From Mixta mediterraneensis (GTDB lineage: Bacteria; Pseudomonadota; Gammaproteobacteria; Enterobacterales; Enterobacteriaceae): a stretch of DNA of 64,000 nt. Location of the stretch: positions 31,764-95,763 of the forward strand of contig NZ_JACFXY010000015.1 in the NCBI RefSeq assembly GCF_014946725.1, written 5' to 3'. The notes beneath the pieces are model-generated. The model was not told the origin of the DNA. It saw only the letters and a list, made by a program, of their open reading frames with translations, and searched no databases. The translations under genes and the position numbers were made by a program. Of the stretch, positions 39,440 to 49,020 are shown in pieces (position 1 is the first letter of the stretch; the number at the start of each line of letters is the position of its first letter).

Positions 39440-40279
39440 TCAACTAAAACTGGCCACCGCTTTAGAGTTTTTCCAGTATCGATTTTCCGATTCGTTTGGT
39501 GGTAGCCCACCGTTATATTCGTGCGGCCTGAGTACGCTGTAATATCCGACGATGTGGTCCCTTATTGCATGGGCAGCATCACTGAAGCTTACGTAACCTG
39601 TCACCGGTACCCACTCGTTTTTCAGACTCCTGAAGAAGCGTTCCACCGGACTGTTATCCCGGCAGTTTCCGCGTCGGCTCATACTCTGCCTGATCCGGTA
39701 ACGCCACAGTAACTGCCGGAACTGCCTGCTTGTATAGTGGCTACCCTGATCGCTGTGGAACATTACCCCGACTGGTTTGCCCCGGGTTTCCCATGCCATT
39801 TCCAGCGCTTTAATGGTCAGTCTGCTGTCTGGAGAGAATGACATTGCCCAGCCGACAGGTTTCCTTGCGAACAAGTCGAGAACAACGGCGAGGTATGCCC
39901 AGCGTTTACCTGTCCAGATATACGTCACGTCGACGCACCACACCTGATTAGGCTCTGTCACTGCGAACTGCCGCTCAGGGTGATTCGGGATAGCGACGTG
40001 TTCATGGCCACCACATTTATACCGGTGAGCAGGCTGCTGACAACTGACCAGTCCCGGTTCTTTCATGAGCCTGCCGGCAAGCCAGCGTCCCATTCTGAAG
40101 CCTCTCAGGGTTGCCATGGTCGCGATACTTCCTGCGCCAGCAGAGCCATGGCTGATATTATGCAGCTCCAGAACCTGACTGCGTAATACAGCCCGCCTGC
40201 CGTCTGGCTTTTCAGGGCGGTTTTTCCAGTATTTGTAGCTGCTGCGATGCACCCCGAACACGTGGCAGAGTGTGGCCAC
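39440..40279 (-). CDS. IS911-like OrfB, DDE transposase domain
   Basis: The integrase-type domain shows WCVDVTYIWTGKRWAYLAVV (first Asp), FHSDQGSHYTS (second Asp) and NSPVERFFRSLKNEW (Glu). It is expressed as a fusion with OrfA by frameshifting. It appears intact. Confidence 0.92.
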   Translation of the reverse strand: MATLCHVFGVHRSSYKYWKNRPEKPDGRRAVLRSQVLELHNISHGSAGAGSIATMATLRGFRMGRWLAGRLMKEPGLVSCQQPAHRYKCGGHEHVAIPNHPERQFAVTEPNQVWCVDVTYIWTGKRWAYLAVVLDLFARKPVGWAMSFSPDSRLTIKALEMAWETRGKPVGVMFHSDQGSHYTSRQFRQLLWRYRIRQSMSRRGNCRDNSPVERFFRSLKNEWVPVTGYVSFSDAAHAIRDHIVGYYSVLRPHEYNGGLPPNESENRYWKNSKAVASFS

Positions 40280-40305
40280 AGGATACTGCGCTCTGAGTTT
40301 CCCGA

Positions 40306-40608
40306 TTAACGAGAACTGTTCAGGGAGTCTGACATCAAGAGCGCAGTAGCCTTTTTTAATATTTCGTTTTCCATTTCAATGGGTTGTAGCTTTTTCTTCA
40401 GCTCGCGTATTTCGATCTGTTCGGGGGTAATGGGGGAAGCTATTGGTGTTTTACCCTGCCGCTCCTCACGCAACTGCTTCACCCATCGCGTCATTGTGGA
40501 CAGACCAACATTCATAGCGCTGGCAGCATCTGCAACCGTATAGTTTTGGTCAGGAACCAGTTGAGCGGATTCACGTTTGAACTCTGCGCTGAAATTTCTT
40601 CTTTTCAT
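40306..40608 (-). CDS. IS911-like OrfA
   Basis: About 100 residues, starting MKRRNFSAEFKRESAQLV with a helix-turn-helix and ending in a leucine-zipper-like region (EIRELKKKLQPIEMENEIL). An A-rich stretch near its end (AAAAAAGG, 40353-40360 on the minus strand) is the usual place for the programmed -1 shift to OrfAB. Confidence 0.9.
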   Translation of the reverse strand: MKRRNFSAEFKRESAQLVPDQNYTVADAASAMNVGLSTMTRWVKQLREERQGKTPIASPITPEQIEIRELKKKLQPIEMENEILKKATALLMSDSLNSSR

Positions 40609-40679
40609 TGGGGCACCTGTAATGTTCTGAGGTGAGCATATCACCTCTGTTCAGGTGGCCAAATTCACTATGCCACTAC

Positions 40680-41433
40680 ACTATGAATTCCTTATGTTCG
40701 TGCATAAATGCAGGTGGAATAGTGTTATCAAAATGATCAGTCAATGTCAGATACCCATGAGGAAACTGCTCATCAACTATATAAGCATTGGCTCCAAAAT
40801 CTACAGTTGAATGGCGGGTATTGAGAGGGAGTTGAGCCTTATCATCAGAAAATTCAACGCCCAAAAAAACAAAATCCTGATTGCTTAAACATCTTATATC
40901 TTCTGAGTACGTATTTTTTGCAGTGCTAATCTCATTAGATTGCAACTTATTCAACGACATGATGTTAAGTATTCCAGCGGCATCTACCAAATTTGAATTA
41001 CTTTGATGTCTGAAATGGATTTTTGCATCTACCACTTTACTTAGCAAAACCTTTTCCTGCGAGGTTAAATCTTGGGTTTTTCTTTTATTTTTGTTAAATC
41101 GTTTTTAGATACATTATTAAGATGCTGTAGTGAGTGTAATGAAGATTTCCGTGCTGATGAATCTGTCAGAGCGATTCCTAAATATTTGAAATTATCACCG
41201 TTAGAAAACATTTTATTATAGCTCTGAGCTGCTACTGCTTTCTTAAAAAATGCTTTTATTACATCCGCACTTCTGTTCTTTAAATCACTACTCTTAAGCA
41301 TTGTATCCGGAGAGTTTTGTACAGAAATGATTTTTTTCATGGTGTTACTTCGTTCCCCTCTAGTTCCTCTATCTGGCGGAAGACAAGCAAAATTATTTTG
41401 CTGACCATTTACTAATGAATGTGTTAACTTCAT
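40680..41433 (-). pseudogene. OspC-family type III effector (arginine ADP-riboxanase type), N-terminal part with frameshift
   Basis: From the ATG at 41433 the protein reads MKLTHSLVNGQQNNFACLPP and then ADVIKAFFKKAVAAQSYNKM. A one-base loss near 41070 (in an A-rich run before CCCAAG) moves the frame. The continuation is DLTSQEKVLLSKVVDAKIHF, LSNQDFVFLGVEFSDDK, HSTVDFGANAYIVDEQ and GYLTLTDHFDNTIPPAFMHE. These blocks match, as I remember them, the N-terminal enzymatic domain of Shigella OspC proteins, which modify arginines on host caspase-4/11 or calmodulin-bound targets. About 240 of 480 residues remain; the IS911-like element cuts the rest, including ankyrin repeats. No Hrp or MxiE box could be recognised upstream. 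Confidence 0.8.
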
Positions 41434-41652
41434 AACTGATTTTCCATTATATACATATTTATTTATACTAAGCTTATCGTGGCGGCTATATAGCCATGGG
41501 CTTTATATTTTATTTAAATTTAAGTTGTGAGTGTATAATTAGCTTCCTTGAGATGTCTTGCGATAATGGTATTTTAGAAAAAACAACAGTTAAAAAATGA
41601 ATAATCTTATCATAAAGGTGTTGCATTAATATTTAAACAGGGGCCAGATTAA

Positions 41653-42521
41653 GAACCTATCCCAAAAGGAATTGTCAGATCGTAAATAATGGCAATTTTT
41701 GAGGGCGAAGTATGGCGGGCAACAAGTGGCAGATCAGCGATGAACTCTGGGAGAAAATGGCTCCCCTTCTCCCGGAACATAAAACCCACCATCCGCTGGG
41801 CACGCATCGTAGACGTGTTGATAATCGTGCCGCAATGAACGCCATTTTCTTTGTGCTCAGAACCGGTTGCCAATGGAATGCCCTGAATGCCACGGATATT
41901 TGCTCATCCAGCTCAGCCCACCGCCGCTTTCAGGAATGGCGGGATGCTGGAGTATTTGAACGCTTCTGGCAAAACGGGCTGCTTGCCTGCGAGAAGCGGG
42001 ATGCCATTGACTGGTCATGGTTGTCGATGGATGGCTGCATGACAAAATCGCCCCTTGCAGGCTCAAAAAAACAGGTCGCAACCCGACTGACAGGGGGAAG
42101 CAGGGAGTAAAGCGGAGCCTGATGACCGACGGGAACGGGCTTCCGCTCTCGCTGGCTGTCGCAGGGGCAAATACCCACGACATAAAACTGGTTGAAGATA
42201 CGCTGGACGCGCTACAGACCGGCAGGCCGGGTCGCAGGCTGCATCTGTGTATGGACAAAGGCTATGAGGCTGAATGGGTGGAAATTTGTTTGAAAGCTCG
42301 TCGTTATGAACCTCATATCCAGTCGGGGAAAGAGGAGTCTGAGGCAATTAAAAACAGCGAGTTCAGGGCTCATCGTTGGGTTGTGGAAAGAACGCATAGC
42401 TGGATGAATCGCTTTCGCCGCATACTGACGCGATGGGAGAAGAAAGTCGAAAACTACGAGGCGATGCTGCATTTTGCTTGCAGCATCATTGTCTGGAATA
42501 AAATCCTTTTGGGATAGGTTC
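41653..42521 (+). mobile_element. IS5-family element (IS427 group), copy A (869 bp)
   Basis: The ends are GAACCTATCCCAAAAGGA and the inverse TCCTTTTGGGATAGGTTC. The target duplication is TAA on both sides. An almost identical copy lies inverted at 57406-58274. Both look complete. Confidence 0.93.
41712..42517 (+). CDS. IS5-family transposase, two overlapping frames
   Basis: The first frame (41712-42110) encodes the DUF4096-type N-terminal part (MAGNKWQISDELWEKMAPLL). The second (42017-42517) encodes the DDE part with DGWLHDKIAPC, LMTDGNGLPLSLAVAGAN and ERTHSWMNRFRRIL. IS427-group elements join such frames by programmed frameshifting, so this is likely functional. Confidence 0.9.
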
Positions 42522-42751
42522 TAAGTCATATTTATAGATAAATTCGTTGTTTGCTGCCCTTAGTTCGGGGAGGATGTCGAGGATTGATAATGGTTGAAAC
42601 ATAATTAAGGTTTGGGGCTAATTACCCCTCTACCTTTAACAAAGCTTGCGAGAACGATATTTGCAACCCAGACAAACGGCTAATTAATGACAACATAAGG
42701 ATAATATACTGAACCGCCCCGGTTTTCCGGGAGAGTATTTTAGTTGGGAAC

Positions 42752-43630
42752 TCAGGCTGCCAGATCCTTATTCCCGATGGAAGCATAATATGCCCGTTCG
42801 GCTTCTGCCGGTGGGATATGCCCCAGCCTTTCCAGCAGCCGGCGATTGTTGTACCAGTCCACCCACGCCAGCGTCGCCAGCTCCACTTCGCCGCGGTTTT
42901 TCCAGCTTTGCCTGTGTATCACCTCCGCTTTGTACAGGCCGTTGATGCTTTCGGCCATCGCGTTATCATAAGAGTCACCCGTGCTTCCCGTTGAAGCCAG
43001 AAGCTCCGCCTCCTGCAACCGCTGTGTGTAGGCCAGCGACACGTACTGTGAACCTTTGTCGCTGTGATGGATGTTTCCTGATGCCCGCCGGGCCCACAGC
43101 GCCTGCCCCAGCGCATCCAGCACGAACGTCGTCTCCATCGACGATGACACCCGCCAGCCCACGATGCGACCGGCGAACACGTCGATAATGAACGCTACGT
43201 ATGCGAAGCCCTGCCAGGTGCTGGCGTACGTGAAGTCTGCCACCCACAGCTGGTCAGGGCGTTCAGCCACGAACTGACGGTTCACCCGGTCATGCGCGGC
43301 AGGGGTCTTACGGCTGACGGTGGTTCGCACCTTTTTACCTCGCAGTACGCCGGTTAGGCCCATGGACTTCATCAGCCTCGCGATGGTGCATCGGGCCACG
43401 CTGAAGCCCTCCCGTAGCAGCTGGCGCCAGACCTTGCGAACACCATAGACGCCGTAGTTTTCGTCGTACACGCGCTGTATCTCCTGCTTCAGTTTCTCAT
43501 CACGCTGGTCGCGATGGCTACGTCTGTCAGGATGCAGCTGATATTCACGGTAGCGGTAGTATGACGACGGGGCGATATCCAGCTCATGGCATACCGGTCC
43601 GACCCCGTATTCATCGCTCAGGGTATCCAC
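42752..43630 (-). CDS. IS3-family OrfB transposase
   Basis: The 292-residue DDE domain includes WVADFTYASTWQGFAYVAFI, IHHSDKGSQYVSLAYTQRL and NAMAESINGLYKAEVI, giving the D, D and E residues. It appears intact. Confidence 0.93.
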   Translation of the reverse strand: MDTLSDEYGVGPVCHELDIAPSSYYRYREYQLHPDRRSHRDQRDEKLKQEIQRVYDENYGVYGVRKVWRQLLREGFSVARCTIARLMKSMGLTGVLRGKKVRTTVSRKTPAAHDRVNRQFVAERPDQLWVADFTYASTWQGFAYVAFIIDVFAGRIVGWRVSSSMETTFVLDALGQALWARRASGNIHHSDKGSQYVSLAYTQRLQEAELLASTGSTGDSYDNAMAESINGLYKAEVIHRQSWKNRGEVELATLAWVDWYNNRRLLERLGHIPPAEAERAYYASIGNKDLAA

Positions 43631-43638
43631 CAGGAGGG

Positions 43639-43965
43639 CTATTTTTTCCAGAGGCGGTCGAACTCCCCCTTCGCAAAATAAGCTGAGGCCCGCCGCAGGA
43701 TATCATTGCTGCGCCGCAGCTCGCGGTTCTCACGCTCCAGCTCTTTCAGGCGCTGGCGCTCAGTGGTGGAGAGACCACCATCACCGCCACCGGCATCACG
43801 TTCATACTGACGCAGCCAGATACGCAGGGTCTCCGGCGTGCAGCCGATTTTAGGGGCGATGGAACTCAGGGCTGCCCACTGTGAGTCATATCCGTCCTGG
43901 CATTCCAGAACCATGCGGACGGCGCGCTGCCGTATCTCGGGGGAAAAACGTGTATTTTTAGTCAT
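43639..43965 (-). CDS. IS3-family OrfA
   Basis: 108 residues starting MTKNTRFSPEIRQRAVRMVL, with a helix-turn-helix and a C-terminal coiled coil (RLKELERENRELRRSNDIL). It overlaps the frame of orfB, as usual for programmed frameshifting. Confidence 0.92.
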   Translation of the reverse strand: MTKNTRFSPEIRQRAVRMVLECQDGYDSQWAALSSIAPKIGCTPETLRIWLRQYERDAGGGDGGLSTTERQRLKELERENRELRRSNDILRRASAYFAKGEFDRLWKK

Positions 43966-44019
43966 CCTGTTTACCTCTCTCTCAGGGAGTTTAGTCTCCA
44001 GGATTCCCGGGGCGGTTCA

Positions 44020-44715
44020 GGGGTAAGCATTGCAATGCCTGTTGTTTTACAGCTGGCGGCAATCGCACAAGATATTAATAAAGGAATACAAACGCCAGAG
44101 AGCCTGCGTTCGCGACTCGCCAATATTGCCCTAGTTGTCGGAACAGGAACGGCATTAGCGGCGACCGGTGGACTCTCCGTCGCTACAAATGCATTAATCG
44201 CGGCGGTATTTGTCTATGTACCCGTACGAGACCTCTCTCAGTATTTTTTACAGTTACAGGACAATAATAAAGGTCCCCTGAATATAAAGGCAACCGTGTT
44301 TTCCGCCACTGCCTATGCGGGAAATCAGTTTGCTGTTGATCAAGGAATGGACATGCTCTCTGATGCTCTTGAGCCTGCGATGGGGAAATTAGCCGCGAAT
44401 ATTGTCGGCCGTGCACTGGTCAATATTGGTGGTGAAACGTTGGATGAATTAACTAGTCGTGGTGCTAATGCCTATGTATCCAATAATCCTGAACTTAAAA
44501 TTGATATTGATTTTCGACCGAAAGATGAAATAACACGGAAAACTATATTAGATCAGCTATGCAATACATTAGCTAGTCGCGCATCTTTATTTAGCGCCTC
44601 ATTTTCAGGAGCCTATAGCACCCCCGTTCAGGGCATACTTAACAGTATGGTCGTCGGAGGCATTTTAGGGGCTGGTTACACACCTTTCGTGTATAGCCAT
44701 GCTCAAAAAGTATGA
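44020..44715 (+). pseudogene. C-terminal part of an unidentified protein with hydrophobic helices, possible effector
   Basis: The open frame continues upstream to the IS3 end at 44019, so the ATG at 44035 is probably internal and the N-terminal part is lost. About 226-230 residues remain. They include two hydrophobic helices (IALVVGTGTALAATGG and NALIAAVFVYVPV), a central MGKLAANIVGRALVNIGGET and a glycine-rich end (MVVGGILGAGYTPFVYSHA). I cannot name the family. Alternating amphipathic and hydrophobic helices and the location beside an effector fragment suggest a type III effector or toxin tail. No partner for its missing start is found in the window. Confidence 0.55.
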
Positions 44716-44764
44716 TGCCTTTAATTAGTTGAATGTAAGATTGCGGTAGGGATAGCCGTTACTG

Positions 44765-44906
44765 TACTGAATCCCAAAACTTGGACACCTATTTTATTGC
44801 CGTATTTCTGTCTGAACCCGGTATTGGACCGGGCTCAGTCCACCTGTTTTCAGACTGATACACTCATGGTTGTAATAATGAATATATTCGCCGTGATGTA
44901 GCCCCC
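44765..44906 (-). pseudogene. IS3-family OrfB, C-terminal fragment
   Basis: Minus-strand text GEYIHYYNHECISLKTGGLS followed by PVQYRVQTEIRQ and a stop is the end of an IS3/IS150-type OrfB, and CCAAAACTTGGACA is the start of an IS end. The remainder of the element is absent. Confidence 0.8.
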
Positions 44907-44990
44907 TGAAACACCAAACAGTAGCTGTATCTCCAGATAAGGGTTCTGTCGCATTAACGACGGCCGCTTGCCGGAAAGTAGGGCTGTTGA

Positions 44991-45386
44991 TTATTTATGC
45001 AACCAAAATATAAAACTGCTCTGCCGGGGACAAACCGTCCCCGTGCGGGGGCTGAAGCTGTCGCTTGCGTAACATGTGGATAGCGCTTCCAATAAGTAGA
45101 ACATGTACTTTTCAATGAAGGAACCGATGACTTTTTCGTGGATTTCCACGAAACACGAGCAGCATATTGTTTTACGTGCCAGCCGCTTGATACGGGTGTG
45201 GAGGCTCAGGTTGTTGCGTTCGATACGTTGCGTGAAGATTTTGCCGGTCAGGTGTTTCTCCTTCGGCACTTCTCTGGCGTAGCTGCCCTGGTCATCGCTG
45301 GTCACCATGCCGATACTGAACGGATCCAACAGGGCTAACAGTTCCCGACAGGTTGCATCATTCCGTGGTCCGAAGGTGTAAGCCAA
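44991..45386 (-). pseudogene. insB: IS1 InsB with abnormal C-terminal extension
   Basis: The core AYTFGPRNDATCRELLALL, then REVPKEKHLTGKIFTQRIER, is IS1 InsB. It should end at about FIEKYMFY but runs on 35 more residues because the IS1 end is missing. The InsAB' joining region lies at 45390-45515. The element is probably immobile. Confidence 0.85.
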
Positions 45387-45844
45387 TACACCGCCAGTTT
45401 TAGTGTTGTAAGCGTACCAGAGCCAGTGTTGTTGCGCCTTGCTGCCAACGAAGCTCCACTGCTCATCGAGTTCACAGATAAGGGCAACATCTGCGTGAGC
45501 GACAGGCGCAGATGTTATCCGCTGGGGCGAGAGCTTTTTAATGTCCGTATGACGGTATTGATGCCGATCTTCAGTGTTCTGGCGGTATCGCGGACATCTG
45601 CGCCGTTATGTGCCATTTCAACGATCTGCTCTTTAACGCCGGGTTTTCTGGCTTCATAAGAGTAAGTGAGCTGGAAAACACGTTTACATGAGCGACAACG
45701 GAAGCGCTCATGCCGGGAACAGCTACGGCCATGTCGATAAACTTCATCGGAATGACAGCGCGGACAATGAACAGTAACGGTAGCCACGGAAAACCTCAAA
45801 TACCAGCAGATTACCAGAAACTTCTATCGATTTAAGGCATTACC
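45085..45844 (-). mobile_element. IS1-family element, truncated at the InsB end
   Basis: The InsA-side end is GGTAATGCCTTAAATCGATA, read on the minus strand from 45844. The other end is cut just after the InsB codons for HMFY-type text, since the frame reads through into unrelated DNA and no matching end is visible. Confidence 0.75.
45515..45799 (-). CDS. insA: IS1 InsA
   Basis: 94 residues with a zinc-ribbon (CPRCHSDEVYRHGRS, then CRSCKRVFQL) and a helix-turn-helix, as in IS1 InsA. It binds the ends and represses transposition unless fused with InsB by frameshifting. Confidence 0.9.
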   Translation of the reverse strand: MRFSVATVTVHCPRCHSDEVYRHGRSCSRHERFRCRSCKRVFQLTYSYEARKPGVKEQIVEMAHNGADVRDTARTLKIGINTVIRTLKSSRPSG

Positions 45845-46057
45845 CAATTTTCTATAGCCATATAGTTCATTACATTGTCTCCCTGATATCGAAGCCACAT
45901 AAGAAGTATAACCAAAGAATAAAATAACTCAAGAGTTATGTATAGCTTTTAGGCTATTTTAGTCGCTACTTCCTGATGGTAGTTGAATTTGTGCCAAAAA
46001 GATTTCAGCGGTGGCACGGATTTCTGGGTAAGCGTCTCATCCAGACCGTATTGACGC

Positions 46058-47629
46058 TCAGACAAAAGTGAGATCGACCTTCCAGGGCAGCAGATCACGG
46101 ACCCGGTTCACCGGCCAGTCCTGGATATGACCGATGACGTAACGCAGCCACGCCTCCGGTTCCACGCCGTTAAGCCGGCAGGTGCCGATCAGCGAGTACA
46201 GTACCGCAGCACGTTCCCCGCCCGCGTCTGAACCCGCGAACAGCCAGTTTTTCCGCCCCAGGGCAACGCCACGCAGCGCGTTCTCTGCGATGTTATTGTC
46301 TATCTCGGCCCAGCCGTTGCTGCAGTACAGGTTCAGCGCATCCCACTGCTTCAGCAGGTACGAGAACGCCTTCGCCGTATCCGAGTGGCGCGACAGCACC
46401 TTCATCTGTGCCTGTACCCAGTCGTACAGCGACTGCATCAGCGGGACCGTCTGCTCTTTCCGGACCGCCAGCCGCTCCTCTGCCGGGCTGCCGCGTATCT
46501 CCGCCTCGATGGCATACAGTTTACCGATGCGCTTCAGCGCTTCGGTTGTGACGTCGGTCGGTGTGCGGACGTGAACGTCATGGATTTTTCGCCGGGCGTG
46601 CGCCATGCAGGCCGCTTCGGCGATACGGCCGTCTTCGTACAGTGCGTTGTAGCCGCCGTAAGCATCGGCCTGCAGGATACCGCTGTATCCGGCAAGGTGT
46701 TGCTGCGGATGTATCCCCTTACGGTCCGGCGAGTACGCGAACCACACCGCCGGGGGAAGCGGTGAGCCCGCGTTACGGTCGTCCCGCACGTAGACCCACA
46801 GCCGGGCCGTGCGGGTTTTACCGCTGCCCGGCTCCTGAACCGGCACAGGGATATCGTCGGTATGCACCTTGCCCGGAATCAGCACGTACTGGCGCAGCAG
46901 GTCATACAGCGGCTCCAGCAGTTCGCTGACCGCACCGGACCAGCGCCCCAGTGTGGCACGACTCAGCTCCACGCACTGACGCCGGTATATCTCTGACTGA
47001 CGATAGTGAGGCGTGTGCTCTGCGAACTTTGCCGTGACGATGCGCGCCAGCAGCCCGGGACCCGCGTAGCTGCGCTCTATGGGTTTTGCCGGCATGGTCG
47101 CCTGAACGATGTGGTCACATCCACAGCAGGCCAGTTTTGGCCGCTGCGTTTCGATAACCTTAAAGGCGCTGCTGATGAGCTCCAGCTGCTCCGATACGTC
47201 GCAGCCCAGCGCGCTGAGCTCTCCGCCGCACGACGGGCAGGCGGTTTCTGCCGGCGACAGCGTGCGGGTTTCGCGGGGGAGTGTGGCCGGTAATGGTTTA
47301 CGGGCAGAAGACTGGCGCAGCGGTTGCGGAACCACCGGGTCATGCTGCTCACCCAGCGCCTCAGCCATCTCCTCCTGCAGGGCGCCGATGCGCTCTTCAG
47401 CCTCGCGCACCTGGCGCTGCGTTTTCTCACGCAGCTTTTCGGAGCTTTTGCCGAACTGCATGCGCTGAAGCTTAGTGATCAGCGCCTTCAGCCGGTTGAT
47501 TTCGCTGGCGTACGCCGCCACCCGCTGTGAGAGCAGGCGGTTATACTCCGCCATTTTGCGGATGGTGGTCTGCTGCTCCAGCAGCAGCGCCCTGAGCCGG
47601 GCGTTTTCATCGGGAAGGGATGCGTCCAT
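46058..47629 (-). CDS. tnpC: IS66 transposase TnpC
   Basis: 523 residues: an N-terminal coiled coil, a zinc-binding region (CPSCGGELSALGCDVSEQLE), and a DDE domain with HTDDIPVPVQEPG, ADAYGGYNALYEDGRI and WAEIDNNIAENALRGVALGR. The frame is intact, so this element could be active. Confidence 0.94.
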   Translation of the reverse strand: MDASLPDENARLRALLLEQQTTIRKMAEYNRLLSQRVAAYASEINRLKALITKLQRMQFGKSSEKLREKTQRQVREAEERIGALQEEMAEALGEQHDPVVPQPLRQSSARKPLPATLPRETRTLSPAETACPSCGGELSALGCDVSEQLELISSAFKVIETQRPKLACCGCDHIVQATMPAKPIERSYAGPGLLARIVTAKFAEHTPHYRQSEIYRRQCVELSRATLGRWSGAVSELLEPLYDLLRQYVLIPGKVHTDDIPVPVQEPGSGKTRTARLWVYVRDDRNAGSPLPPAVWFAYSPDRKGIHPQQHLAGYSGILQADAYGGYNALYEDGRIAEAACMAHARRKIHDVHVRTPTDVTTEALKRIGKLYAIEAEIRGSPAEERLAVRKEQTVPLMQSLYDWVQAQMKVLSRHSDTAKAFSYLLKQWDALNLYCSNGWAEIDNNIAENALRGVALGRKNWLFAGSDAGGERAAVLYSLIGTCRLNGVEPEAWLRYVIGHIQDWPVNRVRDLLPWKVDLTFV

Positions 47630-47648
47630 AACCCCATTTTACAGCAGG

Positions 47649-47996
47649 TTATATCCGCAGGCCAGGCCGTTCAGTCCGCTGTGGGTGCTTCCAGTTAATG
47701 CCTTCCAGCAGCATGGAGAGCTGCGCAGGCGTCAGATGCACTTTTCCGTCACGGGTCACCGGCCAGACGAAGCGCCCCCGCTCCAGTCGTTTGGTGAACA
47801 GGCACAGGCCGTCCCGGTCGGCCCACAGCACCTTTATCATGTCGCCGCGACGACCGCGAAAGATAAACAGATGACCGCTGAACGGATCGGTGCGAAGCGT
47901 GTTCTGCACTTTCGCTGCCAGCCCGTTGAAGCTACAGCCCATATCTGTCACGCCAGCAACCAGCCAGATCCGCGAACCTGCCGGCAAGCTAATCAT
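47649..47996 (-). CDS. tnpB: IS66 accessory protein TnpB
   Basis: 115 residues with family text MISLPAGSRIWLVAGVTDM and GHLFIFRGRRGDMIKVLWAD, DGLCLFTKRLERGRFVWP. It is required for IS66 transposition; the molecular role is unclear. Confidence 0.93.
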   Translation of the reverse strand: MISLPAGSRIWLVAGVTDMGCSFNGLAAKVQNTLRTDPFSGHLFIFRGRRGDMIKVLWADRDGLCLFTKRLERGRFVWPVTRDGKVHLTPAQLSMLLEGINWKHPQRTERPGLRI

Positions 47997-48646
47997 GACT
48001 CACCCTCCCTGAGCTCGCTGACCAGTGCGCGCAGAAGCTCAGGCGTCAGCGAGCCAGCAGGGACGAGGCTTCCACCAGGCAACGTCAGCCTGCCGCTCAT
48101 GACCCGTGCCAGGTCTGCTGACACGACGCCGTTTTGCCTGGGCGGAGTGACAACAGGCTCCATAGTAACCGGAATCAGAGTCGCTCTGTTGGCCGGATCC
48201 AGTAGCCCCTGACGATGCAGATTGCGCCAGTTGAACAGCAGATTATCGTTAATGCCATGCTCACGGGCAATTTGAGCCACACAGGCGTCCGGCTGCAGGG
48301 TCAGCTCCGCCATGCGAATTTTGAATTCCAGAGGCCAGTCCGGCCGGCGTTTTTTTACAGGAAGATTTGTCTCAAGATTGAAGGCATAGAGCTCTTCCTC
48401 CAGGCGTTCAGGCGTGTATTCTTCCGACAATGGCCAGTTAATTCCGGTTCGTCGAAAACGCGTGAACATTTTATGTATGGCAGATGAGCTAAGGTTCAGT
48501 TGTTCTGCTATTTCACGGTAAGTCAGAGCCTCATTAAAGCGCAGGCTCAGCGCTGTGAAGATCCATGGTCTTCTGGTGTAAGGCGTATTTTTGTCCACGG
48601 TAGTGTCCATGTTCGCGAAAGTGTCCATGGTAGGAAACGCGGGCAA
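47993..48646 (-). CDS. tnpA: IS66 accessory protein TnpA
   Basis: 217 residues with an N-terminal helix-turn-helix (LTYREIAEQLNLSSSAIHKM) and a second one (CVAQIAREHGINDNLLFNWR). IS66 elements need it together with TnpB and TnpC. Its end overlaps tnpB by four bases. Confidence 0.88.
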   Translation of the reverse strand: MPAFPTMDTFANMDTTVDKNTPYTRRPWIFTALSLRFNEALTYREIAEQLNLSSSAIHKMFTRFRRTGINWPLSEEYTPERLEEELYAFNLETNLPVKKRRPDWPLEFKIRMAELTLQPDACVAQIAREHGINDNLLFNWRNLHRQGLLDPANRATLIPVTMEPVVTPPRQNGVVSADLARVMSGRLTLPGGSLVPAGSLTPELLRALVSELREGES

Positions 48647-48685
48647 AAATAAAAGACGGTCTGGATGAGACGCTTACATTTCTGG

Positions 48686-49020
48686 AAAGATTTTAGTTCG
48701 ATATAAGTATACTTTAACAGCACTGGCAGCTATGACGCTGAGAGAGGCCAGTGTTCAAAATCGCTGCACTGGACATGTATTCTCAATATGCCGTTTTGTC
48801 CCGGCTAACGATGGGGCTTTCAGCGCTGAAGGATAGGGGAAAGGCCAGCCGTTATATACTACATGTTGTGTTCCAATCAGATGCGACCAATACCACATAT
48901 TGATTATCCACAGAAACGGGGGATAAAAACGGGAGAGGACTGTATAACTGGACAGAATGGGCTGAACGTCCAGGGGGTAAAAAAAAGCCGCAGAGCGGCT
49001 CTCTTTGATGAAACCGACAT
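48686..49020. other. Intergenic stretch between IS66 and IS481-like elements, with DnaA box and hairpin
   Basis: No gene is supported. It contains a perfect DnaA box (TTATCCACA, 48903-48911) in a context, ATTATCCACAGAAACGGGGG, similar to the region downstream of ColE1-type origins, and a minus-strand terminator (AAAGCCGC/GCGGCT with a flanking A-run, about 48980-49000). A ColE1-origin scrap lies at 53045-53105, on the other side of the IS481-like element. Confidence 0.45.

Larger units (their letters stand above)
39432..40680 (-). mobile_element. IS911-like element of the IS3 family (1249 bp)
   Basis: The ends are TGTAGTGGTCAAC...TGGCCACC on the left and the inverse of TGTAGTGGCATAG...TGGCCACC on the right. 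It carries orfA and orfB. There is no target duplication (GCG on the left, CTA on the right). The left flank is a PTS gene and the right flank is an effector gene, so this copy marks a rearrangement junction. Confidence 0.92.
42710..44019 (-). mobile_element. IS3-family element (ISEhe3/IS1400-like, 1310 bp)
   Basis: The ends are TGAACCGCCCCGG... and the inverse ...CCGGGGCGGTTCA. No target duplication is seen (TAC left, GGG right). Its right flank is the middle of an open protein-coding region. Partial copies lie at 14310-14489 and at the window end (63874 onward). Confidence 0.92.
46028..48677 (-). mobile_element. IS66-family element, copy 1 (2650 bp), complete
   Basis: The ends are GTAAGCGTCTCATCCAGACC and its inverse GGTCTGGATGAGACGCTTAC. 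A perfect 8-bp target duplication, ATTTCTGG, flanks it (46020-46027 and 48678-48685). It carries tnpA, tnpB and tnpC on the minus strand. Confidence 0.97.

Noticed and set aside
40676..41433. Two separate small genes on the minus strand (41065-41433 and 40676-41047)
   Set aside because: Both parts match consecutive parts of one OspC-like domain, and the second lacks a proper start. One frameshifted gene is the simpler reading.
45026..45050. GGGGAC/GTCCCC hairpin after the IS1 fragment as a terminator
   Set aside because: The stem is short and lacks a T-run in either direction.
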